Below are positions 1 through 11,674 of a stretch of 35,000 nucleotides of DNA, in pieces. The position numbers were made by a program, and so were the translations under genes. Under the pieces are notes generated by a model. That model ran no database searches. It was not told where the DNA came from and worked only from the letters and a program-made list of their open reading frames with translations. Position 1 is the stretch's first letter. The number at the start of each line of letters is the position of its first letter. Source of the DNA: Tubiluchus corallicola (lineage: Eukaryota > Priapulida > Priapulimorpha > Priapulimorphida > Tubiluchidae); contig JAQGDQ010000420.1 of assembly GCA_030141605.1 (NCBI GenBank), positions 15,001 to 50,000 on the forward strand, read 5' to 3'.

Positions 1-428
1 TTTGCAGTTGTACAACTTGATAAGACTGTATTCGTCTGACTCTATTTCGAACTTAGAGTGCAGCAGTTGCTGAAAAACTCTAATGTGTAATCACGCATTT
101 AACATTATCACTGCCTAATTGCTTGAACTGTAATTAACCCGTGTGACGTCATCGAGGCAGAACGTGCCAGATTTTGCAGAAAATTATCGATTATAAATCA
201 CGATGTTAACCAAAGAAAGTGAGTAATAAACTGGAATCAAGTCACACTGGAGTGGAAGTTAACGAATCGCTGAACAGAATAACTGCACGTTCCGATCAAT
301 TTATCTGTCGCTGTTTAGACACGAAGCTGTTGCAGTGATGTGCGCAAAGATTTACTGCCATGACTAATTTTAAGTCACAATAGAATGTTTCATTGCCGTT
401 CTGACTGGGTCAGTATAGTTTGCAACTC
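1..428. other. non-repetitive stretch, nothing identified
   Basis: AT-rich sequence with no long open frame, RNA gene or repeat that I can recognise. Confidence 0.6.
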
Positions 429-718
<290 letters not shown>

Positions 719-1040
719 GGGCCCACTCAAATGTGGAAAATAAGTAACTACTGATGAATAAACACAGTAGAAGGAGTTAAAAAATCAAGTTAGCCAGCAA
801 GTGTTTAGTTACTGCATTTGGGGAAGAAAACTCGTCTTTTGAGACCTGTAAATGTCTAAACTATCACTCGTACCTATCTGTAAAAAACTGTAGAAAGGAG
901 CTGTCATTATTAGTTTTAAGATTTTAGAAATAAGCCTCTACATTTTCAAGGAAAGAAAAATAATAAAAGCATAAAAATTGCACATATCATTGAAGTCATT
1001 TTGCCAAACACAAATATTGTGTAATTCGATAGCTGTTGGG

Positions 1041-1042
1041 TA

Positions 1043-1077
<35 letters not shown>

Positions 1078-1409
1078 GTGTATGTATGTATGGTTGTATG
1101 TATGTATGTATGTATGTATGTATGTGTGTATGTATGTATGTATGTATGTGTGTATGTATGTATGTATGTATGTATGTATGTATGTATGTATGTATGTATG
1201 TATGTATGTATGTATGTATGTATGTATGTATGTATGTATGTATGTATGTATGTATGTATGTATGTATGTATGTATGTATGTATGTATGTATGTATGTATG
1301 TATGTATGTATGTATGTATGTATGTATGTATGTATGTATGTATGTATGTATGTATGTATGTATGTATGTATGTATGTATGTATGTATGTATGTATGTATG
1401 TATATATAA
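1041..1409. repeat. (TATG)n microsatellite
   Basis: About 370 bp of TATG units, bounded by short TA runs on both sides. Interruptions (TGTGTG, TGGTTG) occur only in the first ~110 bp; from about 1151 it is pure. The long Tyr-Ile-His-Thr and Met-Tyr-Val-Cys open frames on both strands are its translations. Confidence 0.98.
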
Positions 1410-3808
1410 ACACTAAGTAACAAACCTTTGATTGTCTAATCTTCTCCAAAAATATCAGACGTAGCAAATGTGTTTCGCTTGTTTCGTATATTTTACAGTC
1501 TGCTTTCTCTATTTTCAGTTAACTCAGCTACAGTTGAGACACAAAAATTAGGTAATTTGCAAAACAACACAGGCTGCCGCCCACGTACCGTTGTTGAAAC
1601 CGCTAGGAATGCACCTGTTGAAAAATCTGAAATTGCTAAAACAGAGTAACTTGTGGTACGCGTACCCTCAATGAGAAAAACACAAATGAAATCTTCTATG
1701 CCTGCGGGCAAACAGCACCGGTAAATATAACGTTGCACGGTTCAAAACGCAAATAAAATTGCAAACATTTTAGAGTTAATGAAACACTTGAATAAAAGAC
1801 ATTTTGTGTGTTTATAGAAACGGCATAGAGAAAGAAATTTTTAGGCTTGCGCAATTAAAACGAGGCCTCTAAGTCAAGAGACAAGATAAATAGCCCTTTC
1901 AGGCTGCTTTGAGATGTGGGAGATAAAACTGGAGAATTCTCAATGTTTTAAAGACTGTTTATCTTTATTTCACGTTCACTAGAAAGGAAAGTCCGGAGAG
2001 AGAGTGTAATTAAATGTAATTAAATTTATTGCGTTGCTTTATTTTGCTGAATTTGTCCACCATAAAGTTCAAAATATCTGTAAAATTAATCATTCTCATT
2101 TGGACAATTTTAGTTATGTTCTTATCAGGCAATATTAAATCCACAACACATAGTGGCACAACTAATTGACATAACGTATGCGTACATATTAAATAAAAAA
2201 GCCGATGACCGATGGTGGCTGCTCGATGACCATTGGTCTTTCGCCACCCTGTCTCTATTTCGTTAATATAATTTACTAACTATAGTTTCATAGCATTTGT
2301 GTTCTTACTGAGCGAGGCAAATAAAATTTTTGAAATGAATTGAATTAAATAAATGATAATTAATTACAAGTTATTAATTTTTACGTTAAAAACTGTGTGT
2401 TTACAGGTGAAATCTGTTCACTTTTCAGCTGCTGTACTCATAGCTTTATAAAATAAATAACGGAAGACATTGCGGAATTTTTTATACAGTTTTTATGGGT
2501 TCAACACAAACTAGCTCTCTACGACTCTTGGTCCTTTTCACAGGGAGAGAAAGAAAACTATACAAGCTGAGGACCTGTTCCATAAGAAAAAGTATAAATT
2601 ACAATTCTGCTTAGATACTTGTATTACGTATGATGTGTAATCCAAATAAGTGAATTAATAATGAATATCCAAATATCTAGATGCTCCATGATCAATGCAT
2701 AAATTGCAAGTAGACCAATCAAATAAAGATGTGAAAATTTCCAAACCTTCTAAAGAAAACTGATTTCGAAATGCGTGAATGAATGAAGCTAAGCAAATTT
2801 GTACACTTCTAACAAAACTGCGCAATTCCACAATACAATGCATATGTTATGACCAATGGTACGAGTTGTTATTTTAACTTGAAGCCTGCATGAATAGACC
2901 ATAGCATCACTAAAAATAGCCACATCTATTATAATACTAAACCAAAAACAGCTGGTGTAGTACCTAGCATGTGGTTCCTTTCCTTTACTGAAACTTCGAC
3001 AGTCATGAGGCATTGCTTTTAAATTATTCTGAATGTCTCAATTTTAGAATTCCCGTGCCCACATGCTGGCGCTAGTAAATCTCCAGTCTGATTCCCCAGA
3101 AGCTTTTAGACGGGAAATAGAGCAGACACGCAGAATATTTTCAATCAAGTCTAGCAATTGATTGACCAAAATATTGAATCAAACGTTCTGTTAAACAGAT
3201 CGAAACCAAAGTACAGCACAACTGACTCTAACAGATTCCAATTTGCCAGAAAATAAATTTTTCCTATTAAATTACCAATTATTTTCAGATCCATGGCCAG
3301 TACAGCAGCGGCGTATAAAAGTTGGCAAAACTATAAACGCTTATTTTATGATTAATAAACGTAAATCGTTCATTAATTCGGAACTTTGGCCTGCGCTACT
3401 GGAGTTATAATTATCGTTACCGTCGATTGTAATCAGTTAGTGATTCTTTCAATGCTGAGCAAGCTAACAGCTGCAAATGACTGAATGATTTGCGATGACA
3501 AGGGACTTATGATCTAGTAATTAATTAATACATGTAGTTAACGCGTATTGCAAATTAGAGTCCCTGGCTGAAATCTTAGCTGAGTTCTAAATTTTTCGCA
3601 CGTCAGATTGTTCCGTTAGTTTGGTTTCAAAAATTTAAAAATTCGCAGGGCCAGATTTTTCAATAATTTTACGAACGCTTTTATCGGTAATATCATTCTT
3701 ACGAATGATAGCAGGGTTACGTGCGTTTTGTCAAACTTATTAAATTACGAAATTTCGTATAAACTCTTTCGTAAAGTTCTATTAGAACACTTGATAAATA
3801 CTATACTA
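1410..3808. other. 2.4 kb with no gene found
   Basis: AT-rich. The 60-80-codon frames at 1493-1738, 2655-2843 and 2789-3013 show no domain, splice partner or codon bias. A duplicated GATGACC around 2204-2232 is the only local repetition seen. Confidence 0.55.
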
Positions 3809-3816
3809 CTTAAGGG

Positions 3817-4208
3817 CAGGGCCTATTTCAGCCTAGGCGAGGCCCGGGGACGTGGGGCGTATGAGGCCTCATCGGGGTGGGGCGAAGCGCCGGAGGCCGG
3901 GCGCTACCATGGTTGGCGCCCAGAAAATTTTTGAACTGCTAGAACGCCGGAGAGGCATTTTCCGATAAGAGAAAATATGGAGTTATACAGTTGTTAAAGG
4001 AAAGAACAATTGAAAGAAAAACTGCTTTATTCTGAAGACCAGTCCTTAATACTTGTCAATGCTGGCAAACGGCGCGCGTGCGGCAAGAGAGGGAGAGAGG
4101 AGGCAGTATGTTCGCATAAAGCAAAAAATGTTACCTTGGCGCGAGGCCCCCCTGGAGGGTGAGGCCCCGGGGAAGTATCCCCACTTTCCCCCCTTGAAAT
4201 AGGCCCTG
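3817..4208. mobile_element. hAT-like MITE with perfect 8-bp target site duplication
   Basis: A 392-bp element with inverted ends CAGGGCCTATTTCA (left) and TGAAATAGGCCCTG (right). It is flanked by exact copies of CTTAAGGG at 3809-3816 and 4209-4216, the 8-bp duplication expected of hAT transposition. The interior is GC-rich (CCGGAGGCCGGGCGC and similar) with no coding capacity. It shares a ~70-bp block with 429-718. The short plus-strand frame at 3728-3934 runs across its left end and is not a gene. It lies at the start of the first copy of the ~0.4-kb repeat. Confidence 0.9.
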
Positions 4209-4216
4209 CTTAAGGG

Positions 4217-4628
4217 ACAAGAAAAAACCCTCTACTTACAAAAAGTTAAAAAATCTTCTTGAATTTTTGCATTATCTATAAGCTGTCATGTTGCATACAG
4301 CGCTTACATTAGCAGTAGCGCTGTATTAAACTTGTAAATTTAAACCGTTAGCTGCAGCCATTTTTAAAGGTAAATCGTTTCGAACAAGTTTAGATGACAT
4401 TTTGTAAAGTTTGAAATAATAATCGGAACATTCGCAGTACATACTTCACTAACTAAACAAAAGTGTAAATTACTTTATCTTGTCAGTAAAATGACTAATA
4501 CGTTAGTGGTGGACCAGTGGTGGCACTACGCAGGTGAGTAAATAACGTTTCACCAATTAGTGCGAACATTTTAAATTACTCTTTTCTAGTTACACAAGTC
4601 CTACAAACAGGTAAGCGTATTGTTAAAG
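4217..4628. repeat. unnamed ~0.4-kb repeat, copy A
   Basis: Shares ordered blocks with two other direct copies (4650-5058 and 7727-8090): a GTTAAAAAATCNTCTTGAA-type start, ACTTGTAAATTTAAAC, CAAGTTTAGATGACATTTTG, a TTTCACCAATT block, and GCGAACATTTTAAATTACT followed by CTTTTCTAGTTAC. No coding capacity, inverted ends or RNA-gene similarity was seen. Divergence is moderate, perhaps 70-80% by eye. Confidence 0.7.
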
Positions 4629-4649
4629 CACAAGTTAACCCTTCATAAA

Positions 4650-5058
4650 CATAAGGCTTAAAAATTCGTTTTGAAATTTTATATCACTTACATACTGCCT
4701 TTGCGCGTGCAGGACTTCAATCGGCAGTCACGTTGTATAAAACATTTAAATTTAAACTCCCGCGATGACCGTTAGACGCAGCCATTTTCACGACCGGTCA
4801 TTTGAAACAAGTTTAGATAACATTTTGTGAAGTTTGAAAAAATAATCAGAGCATTCGTAGCGCACAAGTCACTAACTAAATAAAATTTAAAATTACTGTA
4901 CCTTGTCAATAAGATTAAAAATACGTTTTTGGTTACTGAGTGGTGCACCCTGGAGGGTGAGTCAGCGACATTTTACCAATTGGTGAAAACATTTTAAATA
5001 ATTAATAATTTTCTTTTCTAGTTACATAAGTCTTTCTAATAGGTGAGCGAAAATCTAA
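4650..5058. repeat. unnamed ~0.4-kb repeat, copy B
   Basis: Second direct copy, almost immediately after copy A, giving a two-unit tandem. Matching blocks are TTTAAATTTAAACTCCCGC, CAAGTTTAGATAACATTTTG, AGAGCATTCGTAG, ACATTTTACCAATT and TAATTTTCTTTTCTAGTTAC. Its tail (AAGTAATATAGATTTG) resembles the tail of copy C (GAGTAATATAACTTTG) and a further partial block at 5341-5365. Confidence 0.7.
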
Positions 5059-5689
5059 GTAATATAGATTTGCACGGAAAGTCTTTTGATACATAATCTA
5101 ACATTGCCTTTTCTTCCCTTGATTTACGTTTGGTATCATGTAATGGCGACTTCGGAACAGTATTTCGGGAGATTTAAAATGAGAAGGAACTAAAATTCTT
5201 TTCAGTGCGAGTAAGATATACGCATAAAATTGCTATAAAATAATATGATTTTTTAAGGCGATTTTTCTGAAACCTACTTCAGGTACCCCTTTTCTTGTCG
5301 TAATATAACGTAATATAGTAATATATGTAAGTTTCACTTTAAGTAATATAGCTTCGTAAGGAACGTTTTTTGGAACAGACTTTAAAATTTCATTTTCTTC
5401 CCCTTCAAAAATTTTCTTGCGAACATTGTAAGTTTTTTGGTTAAACGCGGCGATAATTCAGGGTAGGTCTTAATCTAACGCTATTGTTATTTCACGCTAT
5501 TTTATCATTATCAGCGTTAAATACTAAATTCTATCATACTAAGCCTTTAATTATGTTCTACCAGTAGATGATATGGACAGTAATAGACTAATAAAGCCAC
5601 TTCAAACATTAATTGAAAGCTTACACATTGGGCATACAGCTGCAATTAGCTGCTTACTCATTAAGATATCTATTAGACGTTTATACAAG

Positions 5690-5930
5690 TGTAACTGTGT
5701 GGTCACTATGCGTGCTTGGCTACAAAGTTAAGCAACGCGTGGCCTATCTAGTGACTGGTTGGACAAAAAACTATGTGAAATACTGCCCACCTATTTTTAT
5801 CCTCAAGAAAAAATGTAAATAAACGTGATTAAGATATCTCTGTTGGTTCAGTGTCTCGTGCTAGAATATTATTCTTGATAGTTAGCTACATTCCGGTCCT
5901 GCCATAGCCATAAGCAATGAAGTGTTGGAA
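5690..5930 (+). mobile_element. 5S rRNA-like SINE (SINE3 type), copy 1
   Basis: The head contains TGCTTGGCTACAAAGTTAAG followed by CAACG..TGGCC...AGTGACTGGTTGGA, which parallels the 3' half of 5S rRNA (GAAGTTAAGCAACGNYGGGCC...AGTACTTGGATGGGTGACC). The tail (TCTCTGTTGGTTCAGTGTC, TAGAATATTATTCTTGATAG, CCGGTCCTGCCATAGCCATA) matches the tail of the copy at 11236-11500. Assignment to the 5S-derived SINE3 class is by motif only. Confidence 0.55.
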
Positions 5931-6064
5931 CAGGCATGCGCAGGCAATGCAGCATATTAACAAACAGTTACCAAATTTTAAAACGAAAATGTTGTCTACA
6001 GATTATTATTCGTGCACTTACAATAATTGTACACATTTAGAGCTTTAGAGCCGTAGCTTCTATA

Positions 6065-6842
6065 CAGGGGGTTCCAAAAACCAGTCCATTAAAAATATTC
6101 TTCTATTCTGAAATGTGCGCAATTTCAGAAAAGGATGTTCTAAAATGGTCTAGGACTGCAATAATGACGTAAAAATGTATTCGATTCTATTATAAACTGT
6201 AATTATTTTACGTGATAGAGATAATAATTTTATCGTTAAATTTTTTTCATGGAATAGCAATAAATGAGTTTTTGTAAGGAATGTTCGCGAGCATGCGCGC
6301 CAGTGTCGCGCGCATTGTTTCTAGCCGAACAATCACCGGTCGTCTTGTCGAAAATCGCCCATTTCCCTGCTGTCGCTGGATGTGAAAACCCACCCTCTGT
6401 GCACCCACTATTAAAGGAGGAATGCAATTTTTGTGTGAACTTTAGGTTTAGGACTTTTAACATTGCTGTGTTTTTTTCTGTAGTGCGGAACTTTTACATA
6501 TAATGTACCATTATATATTGTTGAAACTGCTTTACTAGGCATGATTTGGTATAATTTTGTAATGTATCGTGGTATTGCAAACCATCCTTTATTATGTACA
6601 TCATCATAGACGAAAGACAATATTGTGATTAGTATAGTCATGTATTGGGGCGGCATTTGGGTGTTTATGCTTATATTGAATGGATTGTCATTTTAATAAA
6701 TGACCTCATTCTATCAAGTAATTTCATTCTTGGTACTTTTGCAAAAAAAACCAACAGGTTCAGCCAATTTTACCTCTATGTTGGTTTTATGAACATCAGC
6801 TTTACAAAAATAACATTCATTAGTCACTTTTGGCGCACCCTG
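6065..6842. mobile_element. possible non-autonomous TIR element (TA target)
   Basis: The ends form imperfect inverted repeats: TACAGGGGGTTCCAAAA at 6063 and the complement of TACAGGGTGCGCCAAAA at 6844, with TA at each outer edge. This end pattern is common in mariner-like MITEs. The interior (~780 bp) has several unrelated 60-80-codon frames on both strands (6236-6463, 6264-6503, 6411-6656), none recognisable as a transposase. The inner parts of the ends do not match further, so the call is tentative. Confidence 0.5.
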
Positions 6843-7726
6843 TACTTATTGTATGTTGTCTAAACTACAACTAATAAGCTCACACTTAATGAAAAGAACT
6901 GACAACAGCAACACAATGTGGACGGTTATAATTACATTGTAACCGCTATGACACATCTCATTTCTTCATCAGTATTAGTTTGACAGCATCACTCGAGACG
7001 GTTGCAATTAGCATCAGTTATAAAACAAGATTCAGTTACATGCTTGAGTAACACCGATGATGGCATCATAATAAATGACTTCCAATAAGTGAGGAAATTC
7101 TAACTCAGATGTTGACATGTTTGCGTACTAAATTCACAAAAAATGTTCCTGGTTTCAGTTTGTTTTAAACCACAATCTGCCACTGACTGCCATGCACTAC
7201 GGGGAGAATACCAGCAATATTATTCTATACCACCCGTCTATTTGCAAACGGCACTCAGTATTATCTAGTATCTGCACCTGTCACTTACAATGTAGATGCG
7301 TCTTCTACGTTTAAATAAGATTCACAGATGTAACGGAAGGCTTTTAAAGCCCTTTGGGGATTTTCTTCAGACAAGTATTATTATTTTTTCAGAAATAAAA
7401 TATAATGCATGCTTTATAATGTTCTGTAGTGTAATTTATTGACATTTAATGTAATGTCATGTTATGTTTTCTACTGTAACGTAACAACACATTACAACAT
7501 AACAGAACATGGCACAACACAAAACAAAACAATATAATATGACATAGCAGAATATAACTAAACTGTACGAGACGGGATAGAGACCATATGGGATAGATCG
7601 AGACTGAAAAGAACGAACCAGAACGTAATGTTAGATAACGTGATATAACGTACTATCCTGTTGAAGGCTTAGTGTTTAACCATTAGTTCCACAAAGCAAA
7701 GAATACTCGGACAGTTATAAGATTTT
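6843..7726. other. no gene; degenerate ATGTT / AACAT zone
   Basis: 7400-7640 is made of decayed 5-6-bp words: ATGTT/TAATGT-rich on the left (7410-7475) and AACAT/ACATTAC-rich on the right (7485-7560), so the two halves are roughly reverse complements. The rest is featureless. Confidence 0.55.
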
Positions 7727-8090
7727 AAAGGACAAGGAAAAAGAATTCTTGCACAGAATTAAAAAATCGTCTTGAAAGTTTGTATCACCTACATCCTTGT
7801 CTTATTGCGCACAGAGCTTACGTTAGCAGTAATGTTGCACAAACTTGCAAATTTAAACTCCCGCACTGTCTGTAAGAAATTTATGCAACTTTAGATAACT
7901 TTGCATAAAATTCGAAAAAATACCCAGAGCATAAATACATTTATTTTTTTCGTGTCGTGAGCAAGTGACGTTTTTGCGCATAGCAGGATAGCAAACCAGT
8001 GACGTTTTATCAGTTAATGCGAATATTTTAAATTACTAAGAATTTTCTTTTCCTGTTATTTAAATCTTTTACACAACGCTGAGTAATATA
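7727..8090. repeat. unnamed ~0.4-kb repeat, copy C (dispersed)
   Basis: Third direct copy, 2.7 kb from copy B. It contains AAAGGACAAGGAAAAAG, TTAAAAAATCGTCTTGAAAG, GCTTACGTTAGCAGTAATG, ACTTGCAAATTTAAACTCCC, GCGAATATTTTAAATTACT and AATTTTCTTTTCCTGTTA in the same order as A and B. It has a deletion around the middle relative to them. Confidence 0.65.
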
Positions 8091-9340
8091 ACTTTGTGTT
8101 CAAAATTTTCTTCCACCTTGAAATCTCAAGTGATTGCTAGTTATTCTGCTTTTAAAAACAAAAAAATGTACAGTAAAAGTAAACATCAAGAAATTCACAT
8201 CCACTAAAAACCTTATTTCTTAAATGTGCATATCACCGATAGAATAGGTCCAAGCCTAATACACAGGGCCTAACACTTAGGTCTAGCTGTATATTTTTAT
8301 TAGAAATGTCTAAGTACTTTTGTCGATATTGTAGAAGCCATTAAGTTAAAAACAAAATATTAAATTTAAGCTCACCTTTTTTATCTAAGTCACGAAATTA
8401 CTTTCAGCTGCCTTAAGACACTTAACAAAAAACTGGCATCTGTAATGACAGCAGTTTGAAGATAATCAGTCGAAACACACAAGTGAGACTGTAAACAAGC
8501 AACAAAAGCAGCTGCGTCGATTTCAAACATGCGCAAGATGCTGCTGAGTTGAACAGCACCTAAATGTTTGCCATGGGAGCACGTGCAACGACTTTTTAAC
8601 TAACCGATGGCACAAGTTTAGACGGATTCCAAACTCAAAATAGGAGTATTCCGTCACCCAAGGCAGAATACATCAAAACGGCTTCTCAAACATCAACGGA
8701 GACGCCGGATTTCGCTAGGAATGCAGGACGTCTTGCCGAATGACAGGCGGCTGCCTAACAGATTATGTGAATAAGCAATGAAGCATAGTATGTTTTGGAA
8801 ACCACTACGATTCCATGTGACGTAGTTTGCGAGCTTTAACTAGCACACTGATATGTAGAACCAATATATAAAATCAGAAAAATGATAACAAATGGACTAT
8901 ACGATAATAAAAGCGTGCAGTAAGCTTATGGTTTAACAAACGAGTGAAACTCCTTAGAAAATTTGAATGTGGAAGGTAAAACCGGTGAGCTGTATATCCA
9001 GTCTTACTATGTTCAGTCTATATTCAGTATATTAAAGTATACTGCTAGAATCATTTAATTTTTTATTTGTTTAATCACTCACACAGAAACTTAACCATCC
9101 ACTTGCTGGCTTGGTATTCACTCACTCGTTCATCCCTCAGTCATTCTCCACTCATCCTCAGTCATCTGATGCTACACATAGTAAACAAACTGTCGCCGGA
9201 TGAATGCGAAACACGCTTAATGTGTCTAGCTACGTGCGTTTTTCTCGTTATTAGCGTAATTCTTGTGGAAGGTGAATCAATGAACACATTTGACATTCAA
9301 CAGACGAAACTACAGCTAAATTGAAACTAAATTCAGCATT
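8091..9340. other. 1.25 kb with no gene found
   Basis: No recognisable repeat except a TCA-rich zone at 9070-9170 (CACTCA, CATCC, TCAGTCAT words), which yields the frame at 9067-9324. Nothing else supportable. Confidence 0.5.
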
Positions 9341-9546
9341 TCACCCACACGAATTGCACTTAGTAAAACTGTAATTCTTGCGCTTGTACACAATTGCTAT
9401 TGTCCTTGTTTGACGAAGCAAAGGCTGTGTTCTTGCTGTGAAAGTTGTCGGATCTTCAAACTCCTTCTGTGGAGCGCTAATCGAATTAATCCGTGAAATT
9501 TTATCCATCACAAGAAAATCTGTACATGAAAGGTCCTTCAATCTGA
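9341..9546 (-). CDS. unrecognised open frame, possible terminal exon
   Basis: A minus-strand frame of 66 codons ending in TGA, beginning just after an acceptor-like tract (TTCTGTTTTCTGTCAGCC then AAGTTTTCAG) at ~9547. It has no ATG at its 5' edge; the first possible start there is TTG. The peptide is rich in K/R/T/S and contains RINSISAPQKEFEDPTTF, TARTQPLLRQTRTIAIV and a C-terminal KCNSCG. I do not recognise a family. Base composition is more even than in the surrounding AT-rich DNA, which is the main reason to list it. The frame does not join cleanly with the ORF at 9718-9927. Confidence 0.2.
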
Positions 9547-9717
9547 AAACTTGGCTGACAGAAAACAGAAATATCCTACTAATCGCAAGCTAGCAAAAAA
9601 ACTGATGTTAAGGAGATTGATTTCAGCAAAACAGAGCAGTCTAAATAAATGCATTTTTTATGCTACAACACGTATGCAATACCTAATACATGTAAATATT
9701 TGAATAGAACATCACAG

Positions 9718-9927
9718 TCATACGTTTTTCTGTTTTCCCAAGGACCTCATCCTGCAAGTCAACAAATTCTGTGAACTTTCCGAACTTCTCAAATGGCCGA
9801 CAATAATCGCCCGCAAAGTACGACGCTGGTCATTAAATTTCAATTTCTTTTTTATTGCGCACTCGAGAACAGATTTGCGGGTGATCAATTTCATTCTTTT
9901 ATGATCGCACAGAGTACCGCTGGACAT
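9718..9927 (-). CDS. unrecognised small ORF, 69 codons
   Basis: ATG at 9927 to a TGA after ..KQKNV. The peptide has a basic centre (ECAIKKKLKFNDQRRTLRAI) followed by VGHLRSSESSQNLLTC, and upstream the frame is open for a further ~11 codons (ITVSQVAHL). A possible donor (AAC|GTATGA) lies near its end, and joining to the acceptor at 9547 gives a short tail IEGPFMYRFSCDG before a stop. No family is recognised. It could be a coding exon, a transposon fragment or chance. Confidence 0.25.
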   Translation of the reverse strand: MSSGTLCDHKRMKLITRKSVLECAIKKKLKFNDQRRTLRAIIVGHLRSSESSQNLLTCRMRSLGKQKNV

Positions 9928-10046
9928 TAAGTGGGCAACTTGACTGACAGTGATTGTGCTAAATCACCAAATAACTCCTACTACTAACGATTCCAGTCTG
10001 CCAATATTCAGTAAGGGCTGGAAATTATCTTAGTCAATGGATATTG

Positions 10047-10267
10047 TGATGACGACGACGACGACGACGATGATGATGATGATGATGATGATAATGATGA
10101 TACTGGTGGTGACGACGACGATGATGATGATGATGATGATGATATCGACGACGACGACGATGAGGAGGAGGAGGAGGAGGATGACGCTACGCTAATGTGA
10201 TGATGCTGAATTGCTGATGCTTCTGCTGCTGCTGTTGTTGTTGTTGTTGTTGTTGTTGTTTTTTGCT
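10047..10267. repeat. mixed trinucleotide microsatellite (GAC/GAT/GAG/TGC/TTG)
   Basis: Runs of GAC, GAT, GAG, then TGC and TTG triplets with a few interruptions. It marks the outer end of the left arm of the inverted repeat. The right arm has a shorter CAT/CTG-type tract at its matching end (14103-14160). Confidence 0.9.
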
Positions 10268-10269
10268 AC

Positions 10270-11011
10270 TGCTTTCGATGATGCTGATAACGATTGCCCA
10301 CTCTGTCAATCTTTAACTACGTATAAGGATTTATAACCATTTGATTATGCCCAATTATGTAGACCCAGAAGATAGCGTATTTCTGCATAAGGCAAACTTT
10401 AGTTTTAATATGGAAAGCAATTATTAGTGGAAATCAATCTTTCCAAGATAGCACACATGTTCATCAAAGGACACGTCTCAAAGGAGAAGGTTTGTGAATC
10501 TCTAATCAAAAGCAGCTAAAAGCCCGAAAGGGTGTCCAAGGTTCCAAATCTTACAGGCACTGTGTTCGTATACACCGAGAATAAAGTTAAGAAAACCATA
10601 ACAGGCAGAGAAAAAGCCCCATTGTGCATTGATTGTGCATGTCATCAATACACGTTGATCAAGCAGTTTTATCCCATCTGAGCTCAGGTAATTTATTATC
10701 GGCAATGTTTGAGCTGCCAATAATTAAAACTACAATTTCAAGGTAATTAGTTGCTAAATCTAATTGCATTCAATTCCTCGCTAAACCAGTATGCACTTTG
10801 CGGGCATTGTTGGCGTGCTCGATGCAACAATACCTGGCAAGTTCTATGAGGAATATTTTCTTGGAAAAATACGCTTGGCAGAAATTTTATTTTAGTTACA
10901 ATACATCCTACACATATAGCAGATACATTCGGAAACACTGATGACTAAGACAACAATTTTAAATCAGTTGTAATAGAGATTTTCAGACTGCCTACAACAT
11001 TTTCAGTGTAT
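10270..11011. repeat. large inverted repeat, left arm
   Basis: About 740 bp that is the reverse complement of 13407-14120, at roughly 85-95% identity by eye (highest in 10500-11011). Both arms carry translated frames beginning MFPNVSAI and MAAQTLPIINYLSSDGIK, but nearly all differences between arms change amino acids, so these are not conserved genes. The inner edge is sharp (GTGTAT at 11006-11011). No target duplication was found at the outer edges. Confidence 0.88.
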
Positions 11012-11235
11012 TTTAAATACAAACCAGCAATATAAAGGAACAATTGGTAGGCTAGCGCAAACCTTTGACATTCCTTAATGCGGATGCTGAGGTTAAAGAT
11101 ACTGAAGTTGAGGGTACTCCTTACGATGGAGGTCGTGGACACCAAGGTAAGCTTGGGTAATTTATAGGCACACAGCATGCGGGTAACCAAGAAGCGTAAA
11201 ATACACAAATGAAATAACCAAGTGGTCATGCCAGT

Positions 11236-11500
11236 ATTGCTAAATGGTCAAAATTAAGCAACACTGGGACCACAAGTGAAGGGATCGGTAAGCCTAAATG
11301 TCTGGTTCAATACCCGTTTTAGGATATTTCATTTGCCATACTGATTCTGACTACTAACTTCGTTGAGGAAGGATGTAATAATATCCAAACACAAGTACCT
11401 CTGTCGGTCCGGTGTCGCTTGTTAGAATGTTATTCTTAAAGAGCTAGGATCCAGTCTTGCCACACGCATAAGCACTGGATTTCTGCTTGCACTTGCCAGA
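11236..11500 (+). mobile_element. 5S rRNA-like SINE, copy 2
   Basis: Contains AAAATTAAGCAACACTGGGA and AAGTGAAGGGATCGGTAAGC, a degenerate 5S 3' half, followed by CTGGTTCAATACCCGT, a good match to the Pol III B box GGTTCRANNCC. TCATTTGCCATACTGATTCT then parallels the copy at 14890. The tail (CTCTGTCGGTCCGGTGTCGC, TAGAATGTTATTCTTAAAGA, CAGTCTTGCCAC) matches copy 1. It lies inside the spacer of the large inverted repeat. Confidence 0.6.
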
Positions 11501-11674
11501 AAGTATAAATATAATCAGGCGAAATCAACAAATATCTCGGTGCCCTTGTGGGAGACGTTACTTCCAGAGAGATTTCATCTGATGACACAAATCTTAATTG
11601 TAACGACGAAATGCTACTTTACCGGAATCTGACTTTATCTTCCATCAAAATGACACCTGATCACTTGCTTACGT

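Noticed and set aside
938-1467. Long open frames on both strands (120-173 codons)
   Set aside because: They are translations of the TATG microsatellite; repeat peptides occur in five frames at once.
10502-10938. Paired ORFs (MAAQTLP.., MFPNVSAI..) repeated at 13480-13917
   Set aside because: They recur only because the DNA is an inverted repeat. Most differences between the copies are amino-acid-changing, so there is no sign of protein conservation.
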